Shown: positions 24,032 to 32,118, counted from the first letter of the stretch. The stretch is DNA of 64,000 nt from Palsa-504 sp963834685 (GCA_963834685.1 CAWICW010000003.1:62001-126000); one strand, 5' to 3'. Notes: generated by a model from the sequence alone, not told the origin. Numbers and translations: made by a program.

Positions 24032-25666
24032 GTGCGCAGCACGATCATGGACATCCCGCTGACGATCGCGTCGATCATGCGCTACGGAACGTCCATATTC
24101 GGTGATCGCGAGGTTGTCACCTGCACCGAGGATGGCACCCGGCGCCGCACCTACGCCGAAGCGGGCCGCCGCGCCGCGCGGCTGGCGAACGCGCTGCGCC
24201 GCCTGGGCGTGGACTCCGACCAGCGCGTAGGCACCTTCATGTGGAACAACGCCGAGCACCTCGAGGCCTATCTGGCCGTGCCGTCTATGGGCGCGGTGCT
24301 GCACACGCTGAACATCCGGCTTGCCCCGGCCGAGGTGGGCTACATCGCCACCCACGCCGACGACTACGTCGTCGTCGTGGACGCCTCGCTGGTCTCGAGG
24401 TTCGCCGAGATCCTGCCGCACGCGCCCGCCGTCAAGCACGTGATCGTGTCCGGGGCGCCGCTCAGCCAGACGCCCGGGGCCGACGAGCTTACCGGCGTGG
24501 CCGTGCACGAGTACGAGGAACTGCTGGCCGCCGAGCCGGACTCGTTCGACTGGCCCGCGCTGGATGAATTCTCGGCCGCGGCGATGTGCTACACCAGCGG
24601 GACTACCGGGCACCCCAAGGGGATCGTCTACAGCCACCGGTCCAGCTACCTGCACTCGATGGGTGCCTGCCTCGGGAACGCCTTCAGCCTGTCCGAACGG
24701 GACCGCGTGCTCCCGGTCGTGCCCATGTTCCACGCCAATGCGTGGGGCCTGGCCTACGCCGGCCTGCTGTCCGGCGCCGCCCTGATCATGCCCGACCGGT
24801 ACCTGCAGCCCGCCGCGCTCGTCCGGCTGATCGGCGACGAGCGGGTCACCGTGGCCGGCGGGGTGCCGACCATCTGGGCCGGCGTGCTCACCCACATGCG
24901 GGCCGAGGGCGGTGACCTGTCCTCGCTGCGCCTGGTCATCGCGGGCGGATCCGCGGTCCCGCACGCGCTGCAGGTCAGGTACGAGCAGGAGCTCGGCGTG
25001 CGGCTGCTGCAGGCCTGGGGCATGACGGAGACCTCGCCGCTGGCCAGCGTGGCCAACCCGCCCCCCGGCGTCAGCAAGGAGGAAGAGTGGTCGTACCGGG
25101 ACAGCCAGGGCCGGGTGTTCTGCACCGTCGAGGCCCGGCTGGCCGGAGACGCCGGGGCGCTGCTCCCGGCCGACGGCGAGGCAGTCGGCGAGATCGAGGT
25201 CCGCGGCCCATGGATCACCGGGTCCTACTACCAGGACGACGACCCGGGTAAGTTCCACGACGGCTGGCTGCGGACCGGAGACGTGGGGACGCTGGACGAG
25301 CGCGGCTTCATCCGGCTGAGCGACCGGGCCAAGGACGTGATCAAGTCCGGCGGCGAGTGGATCTCCTCCATGGAACTGGAGAACGTCCTGATGGCCCACC
25401 CCGATGTGGCCGAGGCCGCGGTGATCGGAGTCGCCGACGACAAGTGGGGCGAGCGGCCGCTCGCGGCGGTCGTGCTGCGAGCCGGCGCCGACGTCACCGC
25501 GGAGAAGCTCCGGGCCTTCATGGCCGAGCAGATCCCGCGCTGGCAACTGCCCGAGCGCTGGTGCTTCGTCGCCGAGGTGCCTAAGACCAGCGTGGGCAAG
25601 TTCTCCAAGCGGACCATGCGCGAGGCCTACGCCGGCGGCGACTACGAGGTCATCGAGGTGCGCTGA
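24032..25666 (+). CDS. Medium/long-chain acyl-CoA synthetase (AMP-forming)
   Basis: A 544-residue ANL-superfamily enzyme that adenylates a fatty acid and transfers it to CoA. Core motifs are P-loop YTSGTTGHPKG (about 184-194), QAWGMTETSP (A5 motif), the hinge LRTGDVGTLDERGFIRLSDR and the catalytic C-terminal lysine in KTSVGKFSKR. It resembles FadD-type synthetases that open with MDIPLTIASIMRYG. GTG 24032 is preceded by a perfect AGGAGGT at 7 nt. It stands alone between the CTAG array and tRNA-Ser(GCT). Chain-length specificity is not readable. Confidence 0.9.
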   Translation: MRSTIMDIPLTIASIMRYGTSIFGDREVVTCTEDGTRRRTYAEAGRRAARLANALRRLGVDSDQRVGTFMWNNAEHLEAYLAVPSMGAVLHTLNIRLAPAEVGYIATHADDYVVVVDASLVSRFAEILPHAPAVKHVIVSGAPLSQTPGADELTGVAVHEYEELLAAEPDSFDWPALDEFSAAAMCYTSGTTGHPKGIVYSHRSSYLHSMGACLGNAFSLSERDRVLPVVPMFHANAWGLAYAGLLSGAALIMPDRYLQPAALVRLIGDERVTVAGGVPTIWAGVLTHMRAEGGDLSSLRLVIAGGSAVPHALQVRYEQELGVRLLQAWGMTETSPLASVANPPPGVSKEEEWSYRDSQGRVFCTVEARLAGDAGALLPADGEAVGEIEVRGPWITGSYYQDDDPGKFHDGWLRTGDVGTLDERGFIRLSDRAKDVIKSGGEWISSMELENVLMAHPDVAEAAVIGVADDKWGERPLAAVVLRAGADVTAEKLRAFMAEQIPRWQLPERWCFVAEVPKTSVGKFSKRTMREAYAGGDYEVIEVR

Positions 25667-25764
25667 CGCGGACGGCCCGGCCCCGGCGCGGCCCGGTGGG
25701 ATTGCTTTGCCGGGGCGGGGTCAGTCCCGGTACGCTATGGCCCACCGCACCTGCTGGTGCGGGT

Positions 25765-25853
25765 GGAGGATTCGCCTAGTCCGGTCTATGGCGCCGCACT
25801 GCTAATGCGGTTGGGCTTCACGGCCCTCCGGGGTTCAAATCCCCGATCCTCCG
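25765..25853 (+). tRNA. tRNA-Ser (anticodon GCT)
   Basis: Acceptor GGAGGAT pairs with ATCCTCC, discriminator G at 25853. The anticodon arm CCGCA-CTGCTAA-TGCGG gives GCT. The variable arm is long. The last 30 nt are repeated exactly at 28438-28467. Confidence 0.96.
25824..25853 (+). repeat. attL-like 30-bp direct repeat (3' end of tRNA-Ser GCT)
   Basis: CCCTCCGGGGTTC through ATCCTCCG, identical to 28438-28467. It covers the T-arm and the 3' acceptor strand. Confidence 0.8.
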
Positions 25854-25861
25854 CCACCTGA

Positions 25862-25905
25862 GCAGCAGCACGCCCGAGCGCTCAATCTCGGCGGACTGCT
25901 GCTTT
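25862..25905 (+). terminator. Possible terminator after tRNA-Ser(GCT)
   Basis: GCAGCAG and CTGCTGC can pair across a 27-nt loop and are followed by TTTC. The long loop makes this a weak candidate. Confidence 0.3.
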
Positions 25906-26128
25906 CTGCTGTCCAGGACCCGTGCGCGCACAATGCGCGCACGTCGCCGTCATTGCGCCACGCTAGGCATCTCCTGTAGCGGGAGCGTCACCCTGTCGCT
26001 GCCGCCGAGTCGCTGCCCAGGATCCGGTCCTGACCGAGGTGCTTTCACCCGCGGCCGGGTGAGGCGCATCACGGGGGTGCACGAGATTCTTGACACGTCC
26101 CGCACCCTCAGAAACGCAGGAGTATGAC

Positions 26129-26575
26129 ATGACGACGAAGGCCGCCTTTGCCCCCGAGGAATGGACGGTGGTCCTTGAAGGGCCGCCCACAGCGGGCATG
26201 ATCGTGCTTACCGCAGCCCACGGGGGCACGTTCCGTGAAACCATCGCCATGTCCAAGGCCTACACCGAGGCACGCGCCGAGCACGGCGAAAGCGAGCTGC
26301 TCGATGAGATCGTGTCGGCGAAGCCGAAGATAGACCACACGAGGTATCACTCTGCCGAAGAGCTCAGAGACAACGGGCTCGGGCACCTCCGCGACGCCAT
26401 GGCGCTGCTGGAGAGTAAGGCGACCGCCGGGGAACGCGATGATTACCGGCACTTCGTCCTCACCCTGGCCAGCAAGGTCGCCGCCGCCCACCGGGAGCAC
26501 GGGCAGAGCGTGAGCCCTGCGGAGGCAGAGGCCATCCAGCAGATCACGGCGGCGCTCGGCACGACCGGCTCCTGA
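26129..26575 (+). CDS. Conserved hypothetical protein, 148 residues
   Basis: ATG 26129 has AGGAG 7 nt upstream. The predicted protein is soluble and mixed alpha/beta: EEWTVVLEGPPTAGMIVLTA, GGTFRETIAMSKAYTEAR, DEIVSAKPKIDHTRYHS, then a helical C-terminal half (LRDAMALLESKATAGERDDY, then VLTLASKVAAAHREHG). The last part resembles short helical bundles such as TerB-like domains, but I cannot assign a family. It is the first cargo gene of the tRNA-Ser(GCT) island, 255 bp ahead of the GAP-family gene on the same strand. Confidence 0.6.
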   Translation: MTTKAAFAPEEWTVVLEGPPTAGMIVLTAAHGGTFRETIAMSKAYTEARAEHGESELLDEIVSAKPKIDHTRYHSAEELRDNGLGHLRDAMALLESKATAGERDDYRHFVLTLASKVAAAHREHGQSVSPAEAEAIQQITAALGTTGS

Positions 26576-26830
26576 CCGGGCACGTCGGCCTGTTACCACC
26601 GTCCGGGAGTTATCTGCGCGGCGAGTCGCGTCCGGGGACGCGCGGCGTCGCTCAGGGCTGGCCGTGCCGATCGGTGCCCGTTGACGTCGCCGGCGATCAC
26701 CTGCAAGAGGTGAGCCGTGGCGCGGGGTGCTTGGGCTTCAATGACCTCATGGCGGTGATTTTCGGCTTCGACCGGCACGGTGACGTGCCCGGCACGTCGC
26801 CGGCGCCGGGGTGAGACGGGAGAGAAGGCC

Positions 26831-27484
26831 GTGATCCTTAACCTGATGCTGATCGGCCTGGCGGTCACGCTCGACCCGCTGCCGCTGACGGCCTTCCTCG
26901 TCGTGCTGCCCTCCACGCGAGGCGCGCGCAAGGGCGCGGCGTTCGTGTTCGGGTGGCTGGTATCCCTAGCTATCGTGGTCACGGTCACGGTCCTGGCTAC
27001 CGGCAATAACCCGCCCAAGCCGGCCACGGCCCCGTCGCTGGCCGCGCTGGCGGTCAAGATCGTGCTCGGCGTCGTCCTGGTCAGGATCGCGGTCCGTCAG
27101 ATTCGGGCCAGAGGGCGGCCCAAGCCGCCCAAGAAGCCGCCCAAGTGGCAGGCGCACGTGGACAGTATGTCCCCGTGGTTCGCCCTGGCCCTGGCCCCGG
27201 CCCTGCAGCCCTGGGTGCTGATCGGCGCGGGCGCGGCCATCGTGGTGGAGGCCAAGCTGTCCAGCTGGCAAAGCTTCCTGGCCCTGGGCTTGTACTGCGT
27301 CCTGGCCTCTTCGTCCTACCTGGCCTTGGAGATCTATGCCGTTGTCAGGCCCGCCCAGAGCCAGGCGCTCCTGGTCAGATGCAGGACCTGGGTCGACTCC
27401 CACACCGACCAGGCGATCATCGTGGGGAGCCTGATCATCGGTTTGTGGTTCATCGCCGACAGCCTCTACCTGATCGTCTCCTAG
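26831..27484 (+). CDS. GAP-family (Sap-like, LysE-type) membrane protein
   Basis: A 217-residue protein with six predicted helices: LMLIGLAVTLDPLPLTAFLV, FVFGWLVSLAIVVTVTVLA, LAVKIVLGVVLVRIAVRQI, a Pro/Lys-rich cytoplasmic loop (KPPKKPPKWQ), ALAPALQPWVLIGAGAAIV and a C-terminal pair. This is the layout of the GAP (Sap) family, implicated in glycolipid export in mycobacteria and related to LysE exporters. GTG 26831 has GAGAAGG upstream and removes a 17-residue Arg-rich shadow. The substrate cannot be predicted. It lies inside the tRNA-Ser(GCT) island. Confidence 0.75.
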   Translation: MILNLMLIGLAVTLDPLPLTAFLVVLPSTRGARKGAAFVFGWLVSLAIVVTVTVLATGNNPPKPATAPSLAALAVKIVLGVVLVRIAVRQIRARGRPKPPKKPPKWQAHVDSMSPWFALALAPALQPWVLIGAGAAIVVEAKLSSWQSFLALGLYCVLASSSYLALEIYAVVRPAQSQALLVRCRTWVDSHTDQAIIVGSLIIGLWFIADSLYLIVS

Positions 27485-27509
27485 CCTCCGGTCACAAGAG
27501 CAGGCGCGA

Positions 27510-27743
27510 ATGGTCGATCTGGACGTCGGCGACGACAGGCAGGCTGCGGCTCCGTCGCTGCGACGGATGCTGGTGCCGCTGGCCCTGGCCCAGTTCATCT
27601 GCAGCTTCGCGGGCGCGGCACTGCTGACCGGCGTTCTTTGGCGAGGCCTGCAGTTCTTTTCGGCTATGTCGTCGGCCGCACCCTCTGTACTGAGCGTGGC
27701 CGCCAGGCGGCTAAGCGACACTACCGCGGTGGCAGCGTTCTAG
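27510..27743 (+). pseudogene. Truncated MFS transporter (N-terminal stub)
   Basis: From ATG 27510 the frame begins like a major facilitator transporter (RRMLVPLALAQFICSFAG is the first helix of the DHA2-type family) but after about 35 residues it changes to unrelated sequence (LTGVLWRGLQFFSAMSS) and stops after 77. The remaining helices are absent and the 3' end overlaps the convergent DUF151 gene by 23 bp. It is best read as a remnant cut by a deletion when the island rearranged. Confidence 0.5.
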
Positions 27744-28302
27744 AATCCCCAATCCCCATCGGCGCCCACAGCCTCCTGAGCGTTAAGTCGTGCTCCGTTA
27801 CCCTCGTGATCCTCATGGGCGGAACGGTCAAAGCCAGGCGCAGCAACCTGGCTTCTGCCGAGTCATCGTCTTGCAGCCTTTCCAAGCCGTCCACCAACTC
27901 GGGGTCGGCGAACACGCGCGCACCGGTGATCGCGGCCAGATTCAGCGCATCGCTGGGACGCGCATCAACACACCGCGCGCCAAGCGGACCCTCGACCTCG
28001 ACCGTCGCGGCGTATATGCCCTCTACCAGGCGATCGACCCGCACCTGGCGCACGCGTCCGCCGAGGCCCCGCACCAGCGCCGCGGCGAAGTCGTACGTCA
28101 TCGGACGGCCAAACTCCAGACCCTGCAGGCGGGTAGCCAGGCTGAACGCCTCCCCTTCCCCGATCGTGATGACCAGGTGCCGGTCCCCGGATACCTCATC
28201 CAGCACCACGCAGTGCAACGACTCCTCCGCCAACAGCGGTCCGAACCCGACAACCTTGGCGATTCGCATCTCGATGAAGCCGACATCAGTAGTCGCAGGC
28301 AT
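27721..28302 (-). CDS. Bifunctional nuclease domain protein (DUF151), island copy
   Basis: A 193-residue protein from ATG 28302, preceded on its strand by GAGAGGGGAAG. The DUF151 fold covers about 5-130: FIEMRIAKVVGFG, VVLDEVSGDRHLVITIGEGE, DRLVEGIYAATVEVEGP and the signature VDARPSDALNLA. DUF151 proteins have been described as DNase/RNase enzymes in plants and Thermotoga; in actinomycetes their role is unclear. It is about the same type as the gene at 47235 (FVRMRISKVVGL..). It lies at the right end of the tRNA-Ser(GCT) island. Confidence 0.8.
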   Translation of the reverse strand: MPATTDVGFIEMRIAKVVGFGPLLAEESLHCVVLDEVSGDRHLVITIGEGEAFSLATRLQGLEFGRPMTYDFAAALVRGLGGRVRQVRVDRLVEGIYAATVEVEGPLGARCVDARPSDALNLAAITGARVFADPELVDGLERLQDDDSAEARLLRLALTVPPMRITRVTEHDLTLRRLWAPMGIGDSRTLPPR

Positions 28303-29005
28303 CGCGGCTTCCCCTCTCTCGCTGCTCCACCATGTTATGGCTGACAGCAACAGCAGCGCCGACGGCAAGCAGCGGCGACCGGCGACAGCGCCGCACGTTC
28401 GCACGACCCGAGCTGCTGATGCCGTTGGGTGGTAACACCCTCCGGGGTTCAAATCCCCGATCCTCCGGTTCGTGCTCGCGGGCCAGGCGGGCGAGGAAAT
28501 CAGCCCGGCGCTGGCGCTCTTCGGCGGCCAGATCCAGCATTCGCGCCGGGTACTGCTCCCATTCGAGATGGGCGTCGACCTCCGGATCGCCGAGGACAGC
28601 GGCATCGACGCGGACGGGCGCACCGCACACCACGGCAAGATTGAGCGCGTCACTCGGCCGGGCGTCGACCTCGACCACCCCGCCCGGGCCCTCCAGCACC
28701 ACCACCGCGTAGAAGATGCCTTCTGCCAGCCGGGTGACCCGCACCTCGGTCAGCCGTGACCCGGCGGCGATGAGCAGATTCGCGGCCAGCTGGTAGACCA
28801 TGGGCCGGGGCATCTCGGTCGCGTCGAGACTGCACGCCAGGGCAACCGCCTCGGCCGACCCCGTGTACATCGGCAGCCGGCGGGTGCCGTTTCGTTCCCC
28901 GAGCACGACGATGTGCGGCCGGCGAAGAGGGTCATCTGGCCCGTCGGCCCGGCAGACATCGATCACCTCTGCGTCCACCCACGCGGATTCTGGTGCAGCC
29001 GGCAT
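28286..29005 (-). CDS. DUF151 nuclease-like protein with a C-terminus rewritten by the island scar
   Basis: 239 codons from ATG 29005, with AAGGAGGT upstream on its strand. The DUF151 domain occupies about 8-170 (WVDAEVIDVCRADG, HIVVLGERNGTRRLP, VDARPSDALNLAVV). From about residue 178 the protein is antisense tRNA (EDRGFEPRRV), then island DNA to the stop at 28286, overlapping the next DUF151 by 17 bp. The natural C-terminus was therefore replaced when the island inserted. Upstream lies the remnant of a sigma domain; in related actinomycetes the two form one sigma-DUF151 polypeptide (recalled, not checked). Confidence 0.7.
   Translation of the reverse strand: MPAAPESAWVDAEVIDVCRADGPDDPLRRPHIVVLGERNGTRRLPMYTGSAEAVALACSLDATEMPRPMVYQLAANLLIAAGSRLTEVRVTRLAEGIFYAVVVLEGPGGVVEVDARPSDALNLAVVCGAPVRVDAAVLGDPEVDAHLEWEQYPARMLDLAAEERQRRADFLARLAREHEPEDRGFEPRRVLPPNGISSSGRANVRRCRRSPLLAVGAAVAVSHNMVEQRERGSRDACDY
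28438..28467 (+). repeat. attR-like copy of the tRNA-Ser(GCT) 3' end
   Basis: Exact 30-bp copy of 25824-25853 without the upstream tRNA body. It is embedded antisense in the DUF151 frame. Confidence 0.8.
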
Positions 29006-29334
29006 GGCCGGTACCTCCTTGTCGTGTTCGATGCATGACGCAAGCTGCGGGGCCAGCGCGCCGCGAGCCTGGTGCAGCCGGGCCTGTTCAGCGCGATCCC
29101 CGCGTACCGGGCGCCGAAGTGGCCGGGGGAGCGGAGCCGTCCCAGGCTGACCAGGGCCGCGACCGTGGCCTCCTGGGCGACGTCGGCGACCGGATCATCC
29201 GTACCGAGCGGCCGCCGGGCCAGGGCCACGACCATGCCCCGATGCCGGTCAGCCAGGCAGGCGAAGGCCTCCATGTTGCCCGCGCGGGCAGCCGCGACCA
29301 GCTCGGCGTCGCTCAGGGAAGCTACCTCGGCCAC
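28963..29334 (-). pseudogene. Sigma-70 family (ECF-type) factor with an internal deletion
   Basis: The frame starts MAEVASLSDAELVAAARAGN and covers sigma region 2.1-2.2 (AFACLADRHRGMVVALARR, VADVAQEATVAALV) up to FGARYAGIALN. It then jumps out of frame. In the next frame the DNA immediately reads ARLHQARGALAPQLA, the end of sigma region 4, leading to the DUF151 start. So about 200-300 bp (rest of region 2, linker, most of region 4) have been lost at about 29086-29092. It cannot bind a -35 element. The intact ancestor was probably a sigma-DUF151 fusion. Confidence 0.65.
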
Positions 29335-29491
29335 GCTCTATAGTGCCAGTACCGGCCTCCAGGGTTAGCGTGATGGACCGGGCGGCGCGATGTCGCGTCT
29401 GAGCCTGCTGGTGACCTGTGTGGCGATATTGCTCTCCGCTAACGCATTTCCCTAGACTAAGCGTGGCTCAGCGGCCGGACGAGGAGGACGC

Positions 29492-30538
29492 ATGCCAGTC
29501 GACTGGGTGGTCATCGGCCTGGATAACGGCGGAACGACGAACAACGGGACGATTCTCGACTCCGAAGGCCGGTTCCACCTCGACCAGATGGCAGAAGTTC
29601 CCAGCAATGTCAGGGAGGGCCCGGACAAGGCCATCCAGGCCCTGGTCGACGCGGTGGAGCAGGTGCTCGGGCTTACCGGCGTGCCGCTCACGGCGGTACG
29701 CGCGATAGGCCTGGACACGCCCGGCCCCGCCAGCGCGGGCGGCGTCATCTCCTCGAAGGGCGCGACGAACTTCGGCGACGCCGGCTGGGGCGGGTTTGAT
29801 ATCCGGGGCGCGCTGGCCGAGCGCGTCGGGCTGCCGGTCATCTACAACAACGACGGGAACGCGGCCGCGCTATACGCGCACTACGTGCGGTTCGGCGTGC
29901 AGTCGGCGCGGCACAGCTCGGTGTCCGCGATCGTGGGCACGGGGCTCGGCGGCGGCCTGGTCGAAGCCGGCCGGGTGATCAAGGGCGCGGCCGGAATGGC
30001 CGGGGAGCTCGGCCATGTCCCGATCCCGCTGGACGGCCTGCTGGATCCCGGCCAGCCGACACCCGCCTGCAACTGCGGCCAGTCGGGCGACGCGGAGAGC
30101 GTGGCCTCGCTCACCGGGATCCAGAAGAACCTGCTGCCCTACTGGCTTACCAAGTACCCAGGCCATCCGGTCGCCAGCTTGCCCCCGGGCGAGGCGGCCA
30201 AGCAGATCCGGCACTACGGCGAGCAGGGCGACGCCCTGGCGCTGGCCATCTTCCGCCAGCAGGCCATGGCCCTGGGCCGGCTGTTCACCATCGCCGCGAA
30301 CTTCTTCGATCCCGGCGCCTACTTCCTGGGCGGCGGCGTGGTGGAGGCCGCGCCGCGCTTCCGCGACTGGTTCCTGGCCGAGGTCCGGGCCAGCACCGTG
30401 CTGCGCGAGGAGCAGGCCCGGGCCGCGGAAATCGCCCTGGTGCCCGACCTCGACATGGCCGGCGCCCGCGGGTCCGCCATCGCCGCCCGCGACTGGCTCG
30501 TCGGCGTGGACACCGGGATCCAGCCCGCTGAGCTGTAA
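29492..30538 (+). CDS. ROK-family sugar kinase (glucokinase-like)
   Basis: A 348-residue protein with the ASKHA phosphate-1 loop GLDNGGTTNNGTIL, the catalytic NNDGNAAA, GTGLGGGLVEAGRV and the ROK zinc site: His in GELGHVP followed by CNCGQSGDAES. The zinc motif is usually CxCGxxGCxE; the third Cys is Asp here, so zinc binding may be altered. Substrates of the family include glucose, N-acetylmannosamine and allose; none can be picked. ATG 29492 has GAGGAGG upstream. The 3' half overlaps the antisense run-on of the XRE regulator by 669 bp. Confidence 0.85.
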   Translation: MPVDWVVIGLDNGGTTNNGTILDSEGRFHLDQMAEVPSNVREGPDKAIQALVDAVEQVLGLTGVPLTAVRAIGLDTPGPASAGGVISSKGATNFGDAGWGGFDIRGALAERVGLPVIYNNDGNAAALYAHYVRFGVQSARHSSVSAIVGTGLGGGLVEAGRVIKGAAGMAGELGHVPIPLDGLLDPGQPTPACNCGQSGDAESVASLTGIQKNLLPYWLTKYPGHPVASLPPGEAAKQIRHYGEQGDALALAIFRQQAMALGRLFTIAANFFDPGAYFLGGGVVEAAPRFRDWFLAEVRASTVLREEQARAAEIALVPDLDMAGARGSAIAARDWLVGVDTGIQPAEL

Positions 30539-31111
30539 TCCCTGGGTCGGCGGGATGACGACGATCATGGTGAACCGGGTCGGCTCCTGGCCCTCGTTGC
30601 TGTAGCGGTGCGGGCGGCTGGCCGGGAACCGGGCGCACTGGCCCGGATCGACGACATGCCGCTCCCCGGCGACGGTCAGGGTCAGGCGGCCCGCCTCGAC
30701 CCATACCATCTCGCGGGTGGCCGGCGCGTGCGCGTCGCCGCCGAACTCCTCGCCGGGCATCACCTCCCAGCGCCACAGCTCGACCGCCCACGGCGGGTCC
30801 GTGGCGCCGAGGATCGTGCCGGTGCCGCCGGACGGGCCGCGCCACAGGACGCGCGAGGCGTCCGGGCTGCTGACCCTGACGGCAGGCTCACCGCCCACAT
30901 CGACGAGCAGCGTGACAGGAACGCCGAACGCGTCACCGATCCGGGCCAGCGTGGCCAGGTTGGGGTTGGAGCGGCCCTGTTCGAGCGCTACGAGCACGCC
31001 CTTGCTGACCCCGGAGCGCGCGGCGAGCTGGTCCAGTGACCAGCCGCGATCGGCACGCAGCGCCTGCAGGGTGCGCGCTACGGCGGTCGTGATGCCAGGT
31101 ACTTCCGCCAT
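29870..31111 (-). CDS. XRE-type regulator with cupin domain, running on antisense into the ROK gene
   Basis: ATG 31111 (GAAGGGA upstream) opens an HTH_3 domain (about 5-65: LDQLAARSGVSKGVLVALEQ) and a cupin sensor (about 110-185: EVMPGEEFGGDAHAP, VDPGQCARFPASRPHRY). Homologues end near FTMIVVIPP, which here is at about 30545; the frame then stays open for another 220 codons wholly antisense to the ROK kinase and stops at 29870. The extension has shadow-like composition and is probably not functional. It is divergent from the EamA exporter across a 9-bp inverted repeat, the usual arrangement for a local regulator. Confidence 0.75.
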   Translation of the reverse strand: MAEVPGITTAVARTLQALRADRGWSLDQLAARSGVSKGVLVALEQGRSNPNLATLARIGDAFGVPVTLLVDVGGEPAVRVSSPDASRVLWRGPSGGTGTILGATDPPWAVELWRWEVMPGEEFGGDAHAPATREMVWVEAGRLTLTVAGERHVVDPGQCARFPASRPHRYSNEGQEPTRFTMIVVIPPTQGLQLSGLDPGVHADEPVAGGDGGPAGAGHVEVGHQGDFRGPGLLLAQHGAGPDLGQEPVAEARRGLHHAAAQEVGAGIEEVRGDGEQPAQGHGLLAEDGQRQGVALLAVVPDLLGRLARGQAGDRMAWVLGKPVGQQVLLDPGERGHALRVARLAAVAGGCRLAGIQQAVQRDRDMAELPGHSGRALDHPAGFDQAAAEPRAHDRGHRAVPRRLHAEPHVVRV

Positions 31112-31133
31112 AATTCCCTTCCCGTACGGTCCG

Positions 31134-31177
31134 CGCGGTCGGTACGATGAACTATACGTATCAATACTCCGACCGCG
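31134..31177. promoter_or_regulatory. Candidate operator between the XRE-cupin regulator and the EamA exporter
   Basis: A perfect inverted repeat CGCGGTCGG (31134-31142) / CCGACCGCG (31169-31177) encloses an AT-rich 26-bp spacer with the palindrome ATACGTAT (31154-31161). It lies in the divergent promoter region, where such regulators usually bind. Confidence 0.5.
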
Positions 31178-31206
31178 GGTCGGACCTGCCGGAGGAACCA
31201 GCTGTA

Positions 31207-32118
31207 GTGACGATCCTGGCACTGGCCGCTGCCGTGCTCTACGGGACAGCCGATTTTCTCGGCGGGGTAGCGTCCCGGCGGGCCAGCGTGTTCGCGGTGC
31301 TGGCGCTGACCGTCCCGGCGGGCGCGGTCGTCATGCTGCTGGTCGCGCTGCTGGGCCAGGTACCGACCCTCGGCGGGCTCCTGGGGCACGGCGGGCTCGG
31401 TTCGCCGGCCTCGGTAGGGAACTGGAGCGCCGTCGGGTGGGCGGCGGCCTCCGGGGTCTGCGGTGCGGCCGGGCTGGTCGCGTTCTACGCGGGCTTCGCC
31501 ACCGCCCCGATCAGCGTCGTGGCGCCGGTCGCGGCCCTGTTCTCGGCGGTCCTGCCGGTGGGCGTCGCGATCGCCGGCGGCGAACGGCCGGCCGCGACCG
31601 TGATCGCGGGTGGTCTGATCTGCCTGGTGGCGATCGTCCTGGTCAGCGCGCAGCCTGCCGACCACGGGGACGCACGGGGCGGCGGGATCCGGCCGGTGAC
31701 CTCGGGACGGCTGCGGGCGCTCGGCTACGGCGCCGCGGCCGGCGCCGGGTTCGGCCTGTTCTTCATCTTCCTCAAGAACGCGGGCCAGTCCGGGGTGCTC
31801 TGGCCGGTAGCGATCTCCCGGTCGGCCGGGACCGTGGTCGCGTTCGGCATCGCGCTGGCCACCCGGACCCGGCCGCGGTGGAGGCGGGGCGGAATAACCG
31901 GCATCGCGCTGATCTCCGGAGCGATCGATGCCGCGGCCAACGTCTGCTACGTGCTGGCCACCCGGGCCGGCCTGTTCGGGCTGGCCGTCGTGATCACGTC
32001 GCTGTACCCGGGGATGACGGTCCTGCTGGCCCGGGTCCTGCTCGGAGAGCGGACGCGCTGGCTGCAGCGGGCGGGCTTGCTGCTCGCCGCGGCCGGAGTG
32101 GTGCTCGTGACCGTATAG
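31207..32118 (+). CDS. EamA/DMT-superfamily transporter
   Basis: A 303-residue membrane protein with ten predicted helices in two repeated EamA halves (about 1-140 and 160-300). Conserved features are LYGTADFLGGVASRR in helix 1, SVVAPVAALFSAVLPV in helix 4 and ALFGLAVVITSLYPGMTVLLA-type sequence in helix 9. GTG 31207 is chosen because GGAGGAA precedes it; the upstream 20 codons are hydrophilic and unrelated. It exports an unknown small metabolite and is probably controlled by the divergent XRE-cupin protein. Confidence 0.85.
   Translation: MTILALAAAVLYGTADFLGGVASRRASVFAVLALTVPAGAVVMLLVALLGQVPTLGGLLGHGGLGSPASVGNWSAVGWAAASGVCGAAGLVAFYAGFATAPISVVAPVAALFSAVLPVGVAIAGGERPAATVIAGGLICLVAIVLVSAQPADHGDARGGGIRPVTSGRLRALGYGAAAGAGFGLFFIFLKNAGQSGVLWPVAISRSAGTVVAFGIALATRTRPRWRRGGITGIALISGAIDAAANVCYVLATRAGLFGLAVVITSLYPGMTVLLARVLLGERTRWLQRAGLLLAAAGVVLVTV

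Larger units (their letters stand above)
25854..28467. mobile_element. Integrase-less genomic island at tRNA-Ser(GCT)
   Basis: A 2.6-kb segment between the intact tRNA and an exact 30-bp copy of its 3' end. Cargo: a 148-residue conserved protein, a GAP-family membrane protein, the first third of an MFS transporter and a DUF151 gene on the minus strand. No recombinase is present. Immediately beyond the right repeat lies a decayed sigma/DUF151 gene, so the cargo DUF151 may be a second copy picked up nearby. This is the second such scar within 10 kb, both at tRNA-Ser genes. Confidence 0.65.

Noticed and set aside
28438..28467. A possible additional tRNA gene
   Set aside because: Only the T-arm and 3' acceptor strand are present; the 5' acceptor, D-arm and anticodon arm are missing, so it is an attachment-site copy.
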